Both the position numbers and the translations under genes were made by a program. Shown here piece after piece: positions 34,985 to 47,295 of a DNA stretch of 64,000 nucleotides (the stretch's first letter is position 1; every line of letters starts with the position of its first letter). This stretch comes from Methylophilales bacterium BACL14 MAG-120910-bin43. Lineage in GTDB: Bacteria > Pseudomonadota > Gammaproteobacteria > Burkholderiales > Methylophilaceae. The notes under the pieces are model-generated. The model was not told the origin of the DNA. It worked only from the letters and a program-made list of their open reading frames with translations, and ran no database searches. The stretch is taken from positions 124,001 to 188,000 of the forward strand of contig CAJIYK010000001.1 in assembly GCA_905181685.1 (NCBI GenBank). The letters are read 5' to 3'.

Positions 34985-36040
34985 TTGATGAATCAGCACC
35001 GTACTCCAGAAAATATTAGCGATCACGTCGCTTTAACTATCACTAAATTTCTTCGTTTTTTTGCAGACACATTTTTCGCAAAACGTTATGGCCATAGAGC
35101 TGTTGTTCTAGAAACTGTGGCCGCCGTTCCAGGAATGGTTGGGGGGATGTGGATTCATTTGACTTGTTTAAGAAAAATGCAAAGTGATCGAGGATGGATA
35201 AAGATACTGCTTGATGAGGCTGAAAATGAGAGGATGCATCTGATGACATTTATCGAGATTGCCCAACCGAAGTGGTATGAAAGATGGATTATTCTTGCTG
35301 CTCAAGCAATCTTTTGGAATTTTTACTTTTTATTGTATGTATTTTTCCCAAGAACCGCCCATAGGCTTGTTGGCTATTTTGAGAATGAAGCTGTGATTAG
35401 TTATACCGCTTACTATGACCAAGTTTCTGCAGACTTAACTTTAAATGTCGACGCACCACAAATTGCAAAAGATTATTGGAATTTAGCAGACGATGCAAAG
35501 TTGCTTGATGTTATTAAGGTGGTTAGGGCTGATGAACAAAACCACGCAGATGTAAATCATGGTCGTGCTGATTCATTGGATAAGCCTGATGATCAAAGGA
35601 CAACAAAAAAAGAGCCTAGCTTTACCAAGATTAATTCTGTCAATATTCAGTCATACAAAGATGCAAACTATCATATTTACGATAAGCCGCTATTTGTTAT
35701 AAATATTGGTTCAGAATGTTCAGGCCTACATAAATTATATGAAAGATATGGAGTAAATGAAGCTGCCGTTTTAACTGCTTATAATCCGATGAGCCAAGAG
35801 ACAAACGATCACGATAATAAACAAAATAATCAACAGTTAGAGCTAATTTTAAAAAACAAAAAATTACCGTTTATTCATGCAGAAGGCATCTGTCCAGATA
35901 ATAAATGGCCTGGGGAAGAAAGTTTCCTCATTCTTGGGATGACATTAAATGCTGCCAAAGAACTAGGTAAGAAATTCAATCAAAATGCGATTGTTTGGTC
36001 AGATCAATCGGCCATTTCTCAATTAATTTTATTAAGATAA
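34985..36040 (+). CDS. Alternative oxidase (diiron) with C-terminal DUF3293-like domain
   Basis: Diiron motifs LETVAAVPGMVGGM, DEAENERMHLMT, YFENEAVISYTAY, VVRADEQNHADVNH; then in the same frame VLTAYNPMSQ...FIHAEGICPDNKWPGEESFLILGMTLNAAKELGKKFNQNAIVW. Confidence 0.88.
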   Translation: MMNQHRTPENISDHVALTITKFLRFFADTFFAKRYGHRAVVLETVAAVPGMVGGMWIHLTCLRKMQSDRGWIKILLDEAENERMHLMTFIEIAQPKWYERWIILAAQAIFWNFYFLLYVFFPRTAHRLVGYFENEAVISYTAYYDQVSADLTLNVDAPQIAKDYWNLADDAKLLDVIKVVRADEQNHADVNHGRADSLDKPDDQRTTKKEPSFTKINSVNIQSYKDANYHIYDKPLFVINIGSECSGLHKLYERYGVNEAAVLTAYNPMSQETNDHDNKQNNQQLELILKNKKLPFIHAEGICPDNKWPGEESFLILGMTLNAAKELGKKFNQNAIVWSDQSAISQLILLR

Positions 36041-36043
36041 GTT

Positions 36044-36268
36044 ATGAATTTCCGTAAAGCAATATTAAATTTTTTTACACTTCTTAACACCGTTTATCTT
36101 GGACTCGTTATTTACATTGAGTTTTTTATGGAGAATCTTACAAAAGATCCTTACGAAATTTACTATGATTTATGGATGTATGTTTTTGTTGGTTACTGTG
36201 CAATTTTAATTTTCAATTTTGCAATGTTTGGTAAGGTAACCTTATGGAACTTAAGATCAAAAAAATAA
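36044..36268 (+). CDS. Small membrane protein, apparently co-transcribed with the alternative oxidase
   Basis: 74 aa, two hydrophobic segments; ATG 4 nt after the AOX stop codon. Confidence 0.6.
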   Translation: MNFRKAILNFFTLLNTVYLGLVIYIEFFMENLTKDPYEIYYDLWMYVFVGYCAILIFNFAMFGKVTLWNLRSKK

Positions 36269-36457
36269 GTCATATTGTTTTTGATGAATGAAAATAATAA
36301 TGATTCGCAATAACATAACAAATTTAAAATACTCATATAATCTGAAATATGAATATTTTAATCGCTTATCTAATACATATATCTATAGCAATAAGTCTAT
36401 TGCTCTCATACTGCTTGTTGCTAGTTTTAGCAATTTAAGCGTAACGCTCTATTAGAG

Positions 36458-36727
36458 ATGTCAAAAGTTAACTCCGATTTCTCTGAGGAAGATATTTCTC
36501 GCATAATTGAAATGGCTTGGGAAGACCGCACACCCTTTGAGGCTATTTTAAAAAATTACGGATTAGATGAGCCTAAACTCATGCGCCTCATGCAGTCTAA
36601 TTTAAAAAAATCATCATACAAATTATGGCGGAAAAGAGTAAAAGAAAAATCTATCAAGCATTTGAAATTACGTTCATCCGAAGTGACAAGAGCATATTGT
36701 CCTTCGCAATACAAAATTTCTCGATAA
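36458..36727 (+). CDS. TIGR03643/DUF2805-family protein
   Basis: 89 aa; EEDISRIIEMAWEDRTPFEAILKNYGLDEPKLMRLMQSNLKKSSYKLWRKRVK. Confidence 0.8.
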   Translation: MSKVNSDFSEEDISRIIEMAWEDRTPFEAILKNYGLDEPKLMRLMQSNLKKSSYKLWRKRVKEKSIKHLKLRSSEVTRAYCPSQYKISR

Positions 36728-36745
36728 GTAAATATTCCTAAAAGA

Positions 36746-36783
36746 GGCTTCACAAGCTAAGGGAGGAGTAAGCTTATGAAGCC
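36746..36783. other. Long hairpin with purine-rich GGA-containing loop
   Basis: GGCTTCACAAGCT / AGCTTATGAAGCC, 12 of 13 pairs; loop AAGGGAGGAGTA; not followed by a U-tract. Confidence 0.65.
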
Positions 36784-36916
36784 AGGTAAGCAATAAGAAT
36801 AGCCTACTTATTTATAGAGAGTCTGATTTAAATAAAATTCAATTTATTTATCTTGATCTTTCAAATCTAAATCAATCCCCTTCACTCTTTTTAAAAACTC
36901 TTTGCTATATTTTATT

Positions 36917-37099
36917 TTAGGTTCTTTGCAATGGTTTTTTTGTTGGCTTTATCTTTCTACTAATTTCTGGCTTGCTATCAACTGGTGTCATAACTATATG
37001 AAAAATAGACATTACAACAACAATGATTGAAATGATCAGAATTGCCACAATAAATTCTGATAGATATAAATCGGTTAAATGTTCAAATGCCTCATACAT
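36917..37099 (-). CDS. Small single-TM protein, function unknown
   Basis: 60-aa ORF MYEAFEHLTDLYLSEFIVAILIISIIVVVMSIFHIVMTPVDSKPEISRKIKPTKKPLQRT with TM plus basic tail; no competing ORF. Confidence 0.4.
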   Translation of the reverse strand: MYEAFEHLTDLYLSEFIVAILIISIIVVVMSIFHIVMTPVDSKPEISRKIKPTKKPLQRT

Positions 37100-37174
37100 A
37101 GCTTAATTGTCTATATTTACCTTCATTATAATGTGCTAACATGTTTTTACATTTAATATTTATTAGGATTAATT

Positions 37175-37330
37175 ATGTTAAAAAATATTATCATCTTAGT
37201 CGTTATTATTATAGGTGGCTATATGGTTTATACAAATTATATGCAAAATGAAGAAATTGCTGCCCTTGATGGAGTTGTCAATGAAGAACATCCTGGAGAA
37301 TTAAATCCTGATGATGTTGTTAGTGATTAA
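37175..37330 (+). CDS. Small single-TM protein with acidic tail (tandem paralogue 1)
   Basis: 51 aa, below ORF-track cutoff: MLKNIIILVVIIIGGYMVYTNYMQNEEIAALDGVVNEEHPGELNPDDVVSD; similar to the next ORF. Confidence 0.6.
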   Translation: MLKNIIILVVIIIGGYMVYTNYMQNEEIAALDGVVNEEHPGELNPDDVVSD

Positions 37331-37367
37331 TATTACCTTCATTATTTTAAATTTTTTAGGAGTCTAA

Positions 37368-37524
37368 ATGTTAAAGAAAATTATCTTATTAGTAATTATT
37401 GGGGCCATCGGTTGGTATGTATACAATAATTATATGAAATCAGAAGTTGCCCAAGCAATCGATGCCACAGAAGAAGTTGTTAAGAGTTGTTGAAGATGTA
37501 GAGGATGCTGTAGATGATATGTAG
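37368..37524 (+). CDS. Small single-TM protein with acidic tail (tandem paralogue 2, apparent 1-nt shift near 37485)
   Basis: MLKKIILLVIIGAIGWYVYNNYMKSEVAQAIDATEEVVK; 0-frame stops at 37493, but a +1 shift continues VVEDVEDAVDDM*. Confidence 0.55.
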
Positions 37525-37539
37525 CATGTAAGCTTTTTA

Positions 37540-37563
37540 AAAGGGCCTTTGAGGCCCTTTTTT
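37540..37563. terminator. Rho-independent terminator, bidirectional between convergent small ORFs and pntB
   Basis: aaagggcct ttg aggcccttt followed by ttt; A-run upstream gives a U-run on the other strand. Confidence 0.85.
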
Positions 37564-38924
37564 ATATCTGCTTTACTAAATCTTCTACTACTTTCTTCGC
37601 ATCTCCAAATAACATCATTGTCTTATCGGAATAAAAAAGCTCGTTATCCAAACCTGCATAACCAGGTGACATAGATCTTTTATTAACAATAATCATTTTT
37701 GCTTTGTCTGCTTCTAGAATTGGCATGCCATAGATTGCACTCCCAGGTGTTTTTGCAGCAGGATTGACGACATCATTTGCCCCGATAACAAGAACTAAAT
37801 CGGTTTGACTAAATTCACTATTAATATCCTCCATTTCAACAACCTGTTCATATGGCACATCGGCCTCAGCTAATAGAACATTCATATGCCCCGGCATTCT
37901 TCCAGCTACAGGGTGAATCGCATATCTCACCGATACTCCCTTTTTCAATTAGCTTTTCTGTGAGCTCTTGAAGGCATGTTGCGCTCTGGCCACAGCCAAA
38001 CCATAACCTGGAATTATAATAATCGAGTCCGCATTTGACATTAAAAATGAAACATCGTCTGCTGAACCAGATTTAACATTTCTTTCTTTATCATCCGTTT
38101 GAAGTGAGCTTTGCTCGCCCCCAAACCCGCCCAGCATGACTGAGATGATTGAGCGATTCATTGCTTTACACATAATGTATGAGAGGATTGCACCAGAAGA
38201 CCCGACACACGCACCTGCAATAATAAGCACTGAATTATTTAAGGTAAAGCCTATCCCAGCGGCTGCCCAACCAGAATAACTATTAAGCATTGAAACCACA
38301 ACTGGCATATCGGCGCCTCCAATTGGGATGATCAGCATAACACCCAAAACTAAAGCAATTGAAAGCATGACGAAGAATGCAAATAGTGATTCTGTTTGAA
38401 AGAATATTACGCCCGCACCAACCATAATTATAGCTAATACTAAATTAAGTAAATGTTGGCCCTTAAATATGGAGGGATTTGCCCCAAACTTTCCTGATAG
38501 CTTTCCAAAAGCGATGACAGATGCTGAAAATGTAATTGCCCCGATGAATGCACCAATGAATAATTCAAACCTTTGAACTACCGAATGAATTTCTGAAACA
38601 TTGAGCACTGCAGCTGTCGCGATTAGCACAGCGGCTAAACCTACAAACGAATGCATTAACGCTACTAATTCTGGCATCTTGGTCATCTCTACTTTTTTAG
38701 CTACGTAAATTCCAATAAATGCTCCAGATATTAGAGGTACGCTATTAATAAAGAAATTAAATTGTGCCAATCATTAAAGTAGTGATAATGGCTATCCCCA
38801 TCCCCACCATACCAAATATGTTTCCTAATCTTGAGGAGGTTGGAGACGACAGTCCCCTCAAAGCCAATATAAAAAATATTGCCGCAATTAAGTAGCTAAT
38901 CATTGCAAATGCTTCATTTTTCAT
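37562..38924 (-). CDS. pntB: NAD(P) transhydrogenase subunit beta (frameshifts near 37925, 37960 and 38765)
   Basis: [35 protein letters not shown]..., [55 protein letters not shown]. Confidence 0.92.
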
Positions 38925-39238
38925 TTTTTAGCCTCCTCTTTTTTCTCTTTTTTCTTGAACATCTCTAACATCCTTTGAGTAACATAAAACCCGCCAAAAA
39001 TGTTAATAGCTGCAAAAAATATAGCAAATGCTCCTAAAATGCTGCTAAATGTTATTATTTCTCCGTTAATTTCAACAACTTGCAATATCGCGCCTACGAT
39101 GACTATGCCAGAAATTGCATTTGTCACTGACATGAGAGGTGTATGTAGTGCTGAAGTTACGTTCCAGACAACGTGATATCCAACAAATATTGCTAGAACG
39201 AATATAGTTATGTTTTGAACTGTTAATAAATCCGTCAT
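38921..39238 (-). CDS. NAD(P) transhydrogenase alpha subunit, membrane part
   Basis: 105 aa, TM helices, [19 protein letters not shown]...[16 protein letters not shown]. Confidence 0.9.
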   Translation of the reverse strand: MTDLLTVQNITIFVLAIFVGYHVVWNVTSALHTPLMSVTNAISGIVIVGAILQVVEINGEIITFSSILGAFAIFFAAINIFGGFYVTQRMLEMFKKKEKKEEAKK

Positions 39239-39240
39239 CT

Positions 39241-40362
39241 TTATCCCTTTTTATTATTTTTCGATATTAATGTTTCTGTCACCAATTCGTCATTCTCATT
39301 TATATGTAATTGCCCCGATTCATTGATTAGTAATTTTGTAAATTCTAAGATATTTCTAGAATATAGAGCAGAGGCATCCGTACTCAACATGCTTGGTAAA
39401 TTATTAAAACCAATTATGGTGACGTTTTCCACCTGACAAACTTTGTTATTCTGTGTTAGTGGACAGTTACCAGATCCATCAGAACCGCTACCTGCCGCCA
39501 TATCAACTATCACTGATCCAAATTTCATTTTCTTTACTGTTTCTTCAGATAGAAGTTGTGGAGGTGATTTACCAGGAATTAAAGCAGAAGTAATAATAAT
39601 ATCTGCTGAAATAGCTTTCTCAGCCACTATTTTTGATTGTCTTGTTAACCACGATTTAGGCATTGGTTTTGCGTAACCCCCTTGACCGATTGCGCATTCT
39701 TTTTCTTCTTCTGTTTCAAAAGGCACCTCTATAAATTTACCTCCTAAGGATTCAATTTGTTCCTGTACTGATGGTCTGACATCAGAGGCTTCAACAACTG
39801 CGCCTAGCCTTTTAGCTGTTGCAACTGCTTGAAGCCCTGCGACACCTGCGCCTAAAACTATTACTTTAGCTGCTTTGACAGTTCCCGCTGCGGTCATCAA
39901 CATAGGCATAAATTTTTTATAGTAATCAGCGGCAAGTATTACCGCTTTGTAACCTGCAATATTTGCCTGAGACGATAAAACATCCATGGACTGTGCTCTT
40001 GTATTTCTAGGTAAGGCTTCTAAGGCAAAAGCTGATACTCCTTGTTTTTTTAGTAAATTTTGCAATTCATTGTTAAAAGGCTCTAACATACCCACCATAA
40101 ACTGAGTTGGTTTTAATGTGGTTATCTCCTTTTCACTTAAAGGCCTGACCATTAATAACAAATCTGATTTAAGGGCCTGGTCTCTTGAGACAATATCAGC
40201 GCCATTATTTTGATAATCTTCATCTGATATCGAAGCTTGTATGCCGGCACCCGCTTCTATTGAAACAGAATGGCTTAAGGCAATCATTTTTTTTACTGTT
40301 TCCGGAGTAGCTGCGACTCTTGATTCGCCACTGACTGTTTCTTTTAAAACACCTATCTTCAT
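39241..40362 (-). CDS. pntA: NAD(P) transhydrogenase alpha subunit, NAD-binding part
   Basis: [68 protein letters not shown]. Confidence 0.94.
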   Translation of the reverse strand: MKIGVLKETVSGESRVAATPETVKKMIALSHSVSIEAGAGIQASISDEDYQNNGADIVSRDQALKSDLLLMVRPLSEKEITTLKPTQFMVGMLEPFNNELQNLLKKQGVSAFALEALPRNTRAQSMDVLSSQANIAGYKAVILAADYYKKFMPMLMTAAGTVKAAKVIVLGAGVAGLQAVATAKRLGAVVEASDVRPSVQEQIESLGGKFIEVPFETEEEKECAIGQGGYAKPMPKSWLTRQSKIVAEKAISADIIITSALIPGKSPPQLLSEETVKKMKFGSVIVDMAAGSGSDGSGNCPLTQNNKVCQVENVTIIGFNNLPSMLSTDASALYSRNILEFTKLLINESGQLHINENDELVTETLISKNNKKG

Positions 40363-40436
40363 TATTGCTCCTTACCAAAATTTAAACCAAGATATCCAGC
40401 ACTCACTCAAAAATTACTGATGAGTAGAATTGATAT

Positions 40437-41332
40437 CTAACTTGCTATTATTTTTTCTTTAACGCTCGTTATTGATTTTACTATCTTAACAAGAGATGAC
40501 TGTTTTGACGACCCCCGCCTAAATGCCATAGCAACACGGCGAAATGGTATTGGACTTTCAAAAGGCAGAATGTTTATTAAGTCATTTGAATAATTATTAG
40601 CAGTTGCACTTTGCGGTAATATAGAAATCCCTAAATTTGAAGCAACCATATTTCTTATTGTCTCAAGAGAGGTGCCAGCTTGAACCTCGGCCTTATCTGA
40701 TATACCTGGACATGCCTCCCTTACCTGCATGCTAAAACAGTGAGTATTGTCTAACAATAAAATCTTTTCATTTTTTAACTCTTTAGCATTAATTTTTTGT
40801 TTATTGTTCCAAGGGTGCTTTGTTGGTATTAAAACCTTGAAGGGTTCATCATATAAAGGCTGTGTTTCAATACCAGGAACATCAAATGGTAGGGCAATTA
40901 TTGCAGCATCAATTGATCCCTCCTCTAGTTTTTTAACTAGGTTTGTGGTGATATCTTCCTCAGCTTCAAGGATAATTTCTGGGGATGAGTTTTTTACTAA
41001 TGGAATTATTGAAGGTAACAAATATGGAGCTATCGAGTATATTAAACCTATTTTGACTTCAACTTGTTGGGTATTTCTTTCAACTACTGAAATTGCTTTA
41101 ATCTTATCAACTTCTTCTAGAACTATTTGTGCTTGATTGACAATTTTTTCACCAACAGTGGTTAGCGAAATTCCCATACGGTTTCTTTCAAAAATCAACA
41201 CACCTAATTCATTTTCTATTTTTTTTATTGCTAAGCTAAGGCTGGTTGACTAACAAAACTTTTTGCAGCCGCTCGCCTGAAATTTTTTTCTTGAGCAACT
41301 GAGACGACAAACCTTAGCTCACTGAGTGTCAT
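40437..41332 (-). CDS. LysR-family regulator, OxyR-like (frameshift near 41245)
   Basis: N-terminus MTLSELRFVVSVAQEKNFRRAAAKSFVSQPAL... read upstream of the ORF; LLLDNTHCFSMQVREACPG has two Cys nine residues apart as in OxyR C199/C208. Confidence 0.78.
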
Positions 41333-41340
41333 TTACAAAT

Positions 41341-43746
<2,406 letters not shown>

Positions 43747-43756
43747 CTATAATCCT

Positions 43757-44857
43757 TTATATTCTCATTGGCATTACTACATACTTATAATCTTCATTGT
43801 TTGGGATGGTAACTAAACAACTACTTGATGAATCTTTAAAAGCAAAATTTAATTTATCGTATTGTATGTTGTTCAATACATCTATTAGGTATGTAACATT
43901 AAACCCAACATCAATATCTTCACCTTGATACTTTATTTCCATTTCTTCTTCTGCCTGCTCCTGTTCACTGTTCGTGCTAATCATTTTCAAATTATTTTTT
44001 GTTATCACAACCCGTATACCTCTATATTTTTCATTTGATAAAATAGAAGCCCTTTGCATGGCAGTTAAAAGAGTTTGTCGATCTATCTCAAAAATATTTG
44101 GATGGCCAACCGGAATCACTCTAGAATAATCAGGGAATTTACCATCGATAACCTTAGTAATTAAATCAATATTATTAAAGTGAAAATGAGCTTGAGTTTT
44201 ACTGATATTAATTTCTATATCATCATCTCCATCACCTAATAGCTTTACTAGTTCCAAAATTGTCTTTCTTGGGATGATGGTTTGAATTTTGCCAAAATCT
44301 TTCTGAAGTTTGATTGAGGTAAAGCTTAATCGATGACCATCAGTACCCACAATATTTAATTTTTGGTTGTCCACCTCAAATAATAATCCGTTCAAATAAT
44401 ATCTTATGTCTTGTTGAGCCATAGAAAAATCAACTTGCTTTAAGATGGCTTTGAAATCTTTTTGTTTAAGCTTAACAAAAGTATTCTCTTCTTCATCCTT
44501 TTTCATAACAGGATAATCTTGGGCAGCTAATGTTTGAAGATTAAATTTACTCTTTAGCGCCTTTACCAAAACTGTTGTATCGTTTATTTGGATATTTAAT
44601 TTAGATTTTTCAGGTAACGCTCTCGTAATATCAAGAATCTTTCTTGCTGAAATAGTTGTTTCAAAAGAATCTTCAAGTTTTGTCTCAACAGAAAGAGAAA
44701 TTTGCATTTCTAAGTCTGTGGCTGTAAATCTTAAATTACCTTGAGATCCTTCAAGTAGGATATTTGATAAAATAGGAAGGCTTAGTTTTCTTTCAACAAT
44801 TCCTGCTACATTACTTAAGGGGTCTAAAAGAGTATCTCTATCTATTTCTATATTCAT
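43757..44857 (-). CDS. dnaN: DNA polymerase III beta subunit (sliding clamp)
   Basis: ATDLEMQISLSVET, FDRQTLL-like segment, C-terminal YVVMPMRI. Confidence 0.95.
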   Translation of the reverse strand: MNIEIDRDTLLDPLSNVAGIVERKLSLPILSNILLEGSQGNLRFTATDLEMQISLSVETKLEDSFETTISARKILDITRALPEKSKLNIQINDTTVLVKALKSKFNLQTLAAQDYPVMKKDEEENTFVKLKQKDFKAILKQVDFSMAQQDIRYYLNGLLFEVDNQKLNIVGTDGHRLSFTSIKLQKDFGKIQTIIPRKTILELVKLLGDGDDDIEINISKTQAHFHFNNIDLITKVIDGKFPDYSRVIPVGHPNIFEIDRQTLLTAMQRASILSNEKYRGIRVVITKNNLKMISTNSEQEQAEEEMEIKYQGEDIDVGFNVTYLIDVLNNIQYDKLNFAFKDSSSSCLVTIPNNEDYKYVVMPMRI

Positions 44858-45066
44858 AATATTTTCTTTATATATTTAATAATAATAATAATAGGACGGT
44901 TTTAAAAATAAACTTAATATAACCTTTATAAATCATTAACTTAAGGTGTTTTAAAACCTATGATTTTCATTAGTTTTAATTGTGAACAAATTGTGCATTA
45001 AAATAAAACTAATTTAGTTTTTGTTAACTCTAATATTATTCACAACCAATCCACAGTTTATCATTT
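44858..45066. other. Candidate oriC (dnaA-dnaN intergenic region)
   Basis: AT-rich; TTATTCACA (45036-45044), degenerate DnaA-box-like tgtgaacaa, ttgtgcatta and aatccacag, and (TAA)5TAG at 44877-44894; flanked by dnaN and dnaA. Confidence 0.5.
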
Positions 45067-46402
45067 TTAACCTCGCAATACTTGCGTTAAAAAACCTAAG
45101 TCTTGACCAATGTTTTGGTCTTTAAGTCTTAATGCTTCAATTTCTTCACATGCGTGCATAATTGTTGTGTGGTGCCTCCCACCATAAGCAGCGCCAATGT
45201 CAGGAAAACTTAAATTGGTAAGTTCTCTTGTAAGTGTCATAGCTATTTGTCTAGGGCGTGAAAAATTTCTAGATCTTTTTTTACTTAATATGTCGCTAAT
45301 CTTTATTTTATAAAATTCTGCTACTGTCTTCTGTATATTTTCTACACTTACTTGTCTCCCTCGAACAGCAATTAAGTCTTTTAATGATTCTTTGGCTAGG
45401 TTTGTATTAATAGGTACATTCATAAAGTTTGACATAGCGACTATGCGGTTTAATGCTCCCTCTAACTCTCTTACATTTGACGAATCTGTTTGGCCACAAA
45501 GAATGCTACATCTTCAGGTAAATTAATTTTATTTTGTTCTGCTTTCTTTAAAAGAATTGCAACTCTCATTTCAAGCTCGGGTGGGTCAATAGAGACTGTT
45601 AACCCCCAACTAAATCTTGTTCTTAGTCTGTCATCAACACCGATTATTTCTTTAGGATAAGAGTCACAAGTAATAATTATTTGTTTTTTATTTTCAATTA
45701 AATGATTAAATGCATAAAAGAATTCTTCTTGGGTTCTGTTTTTCTTTGCAATAAATTGAATATCGTCAATTAAGTAGAAGATCTAAATTGTGGAAAGTTT
45801 TCTTAAAGCTATCAAACGATTTATTTTCATATGCTTTTACAACAGCATGTACATACCTTTCAGCATGTAAATATTTAATCTTTGAATCAGGTTTTAATAG
45901 TTTAACGTGGTTGCCAATTGCATGCATTAAATGGGTTTTGCCAAGCCCAACGCCTCCATATATAAAAAGTGGGTTATAAGTTTCTCCAGGATTCTCAGCA
46001 ACCTGTTTACCAGCAGCGGTTGCCAGTTGGTTTGCTTTTCCTGTTATAAAATTATCAAAATCAAAGCTTTTACTGAGTCCGTTTGCTGTTGTATTTGAGG
46101 GACTCCTTTTTTGGAATTTTGTTTGGGGTTGCCTGAAGTAAGGGGTCTTTTTTCTTACCTTTTTTGGTTACTAAATATTCTATATTTTCAGTATTTAAAT
46201 ATTCTTTAGCCAGAAGTGATATTTCTTTATCGAATCTGTCTTTTACCCATTCAAGAACAAATTGATTGGGGGCATGGATAGTAGATTGATTTTTACTAGC
46301 TTTGAACGAAAGGGGCTTTATCCACGTATTAATTTGTTGGTTGGTAAGTTTCTTTGAAAACTTATCAAGACATAACTCCCAAAATTCAGTCTCTTCCATC
46401 AT
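45067..46402 (-). CDS. dnaA: Chromosomal replication initiator DnaA (several frameshifts)
   Basis: [25 protein letters not shown]...; C-terminal domain [42 protein letters not shown] and [10 protein letters not shown] read across shifted frames. Confidence 0.95.
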
Positions 46403-46489
46403 TCTCTTATATCATCCATTATTTCTATTGTTTCTAAACCAACAAATTTGTTCAAATATTTACACTGATGTTATCTTAAATTCTAAAAG

Positions 46490-46498
46490 TTATCCACA
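46490..46498. promoter_or_regulatory. Consensus DnaA box TTATCCACA in dnaA-rpmH intergenic region
   Basis: Exact 9/9 match ttatccaca. Confidence 0.7.
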
Positions 46499-46597
46499 AC
46501 CTTTTTTTAATCTATTTAAGGCACATTTCGTTGACAAAATACACTACATGACGTAATGTTCTGATTCAAAAATTATTGTAAGTAACTAGGAGTTAAA

Positions 46598-46732
46598 ATG
46601 AAACGCACTTATCAACCATCAAAAATAAAGCGTGCAAGAACTCATGGATTTTTGGTGCGAATGAAGACTCGTGGCGGTCGTTCTGTAATAGCATCACGTC
46701 GAGCTAAAGGAAGGGCTCGCTTAGGTTTATAA
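46598..46732 (+). CDS. rpmH: 50S ribosomal protein L34
   Basis: [44 protein letters not shown] (44 aa; below ORF-track cutoff). Confidence 0.98.
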   Translation: MKRTYQPSKIKRARTHGFLVRMKTRGGRSVIASRRAKGRARLGL

Positions 46733-46740
46733 TTTCCATC

Positions 46741-47064
46741 ATGAAACTAGTAAATTCAGATGAATTTACAGCGGTATTTAATCATAAAAAAAGGTTATCC
46801 TCAGAAAACTTGTTTCTTTACTACCGTCCAAATGAGATGGGTAAAAATAGATTGGGATTTGTTGTTCCTAAAAGAATTGAAAAGCTTGCCGTTAGAAGAA
46901 ATTATATGAGGAGATCGCTAAGGGAAATCTTCAAGAGTATTTTTAAATCAAACCATAATTATTCTTTTGATTTTATTGTCAGCATTAAAAAAACTTTTTA
47001 CAAAGATGATTTTCATTCGCTCAAAGCACAGGTAGATTCCCTCTTTTTAAAGTTACCCCACTAA
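46741..47064 (+). CDS. rnpA: Ribonuclease P protein component
   Basis: [29 protein letters not shown]. Confidence 0.93.
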   Translation: MKLVNSDEFTAVFNHKKRLSSENLFLYYRPNEMGKNRLGFVVPKRIEKLAVRRNYMRRSLREIFKSIFKSNHNYSFDFIVSIKKTFYKDDFHSLKAQVDSLFLKLPH

Positions 47065-47068
47065 AAAA

Positions 47069-47281
47069 ATGAGAAAAATTATTATTTTATTAATAAGATT
47101 TTACCAAACGTGTATTAGCTCATTTATTTTGCCTAGATGTAGGTTTACTCCTACATGTTCAGAATATACAATTGAGGTTTTAAAAAATCACGGAATCCTT
47201 AAGGGCTCATGGTTTGCTTTCAAAAGAATTTTAAGGTGTCATCCATTTTGTAAAGGTGGGTATGACCCCGAACCAAAATAA
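47069..47281 (+). CDS. yidD: Membrane protein insertion efficiency factor
   Basis: [32 protein letters not shown]...[15 protein letters not shown]. Confidence 0.95.
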   Translation: MRKIIILLIRFYQTCISSFILPRCRFTPTCSEYTIEVLKNHGILKGSWFAFKRILRCHPFCKGGYDPEPK

Positions 47282-47295
47282 TACTTGAGGTAAAT

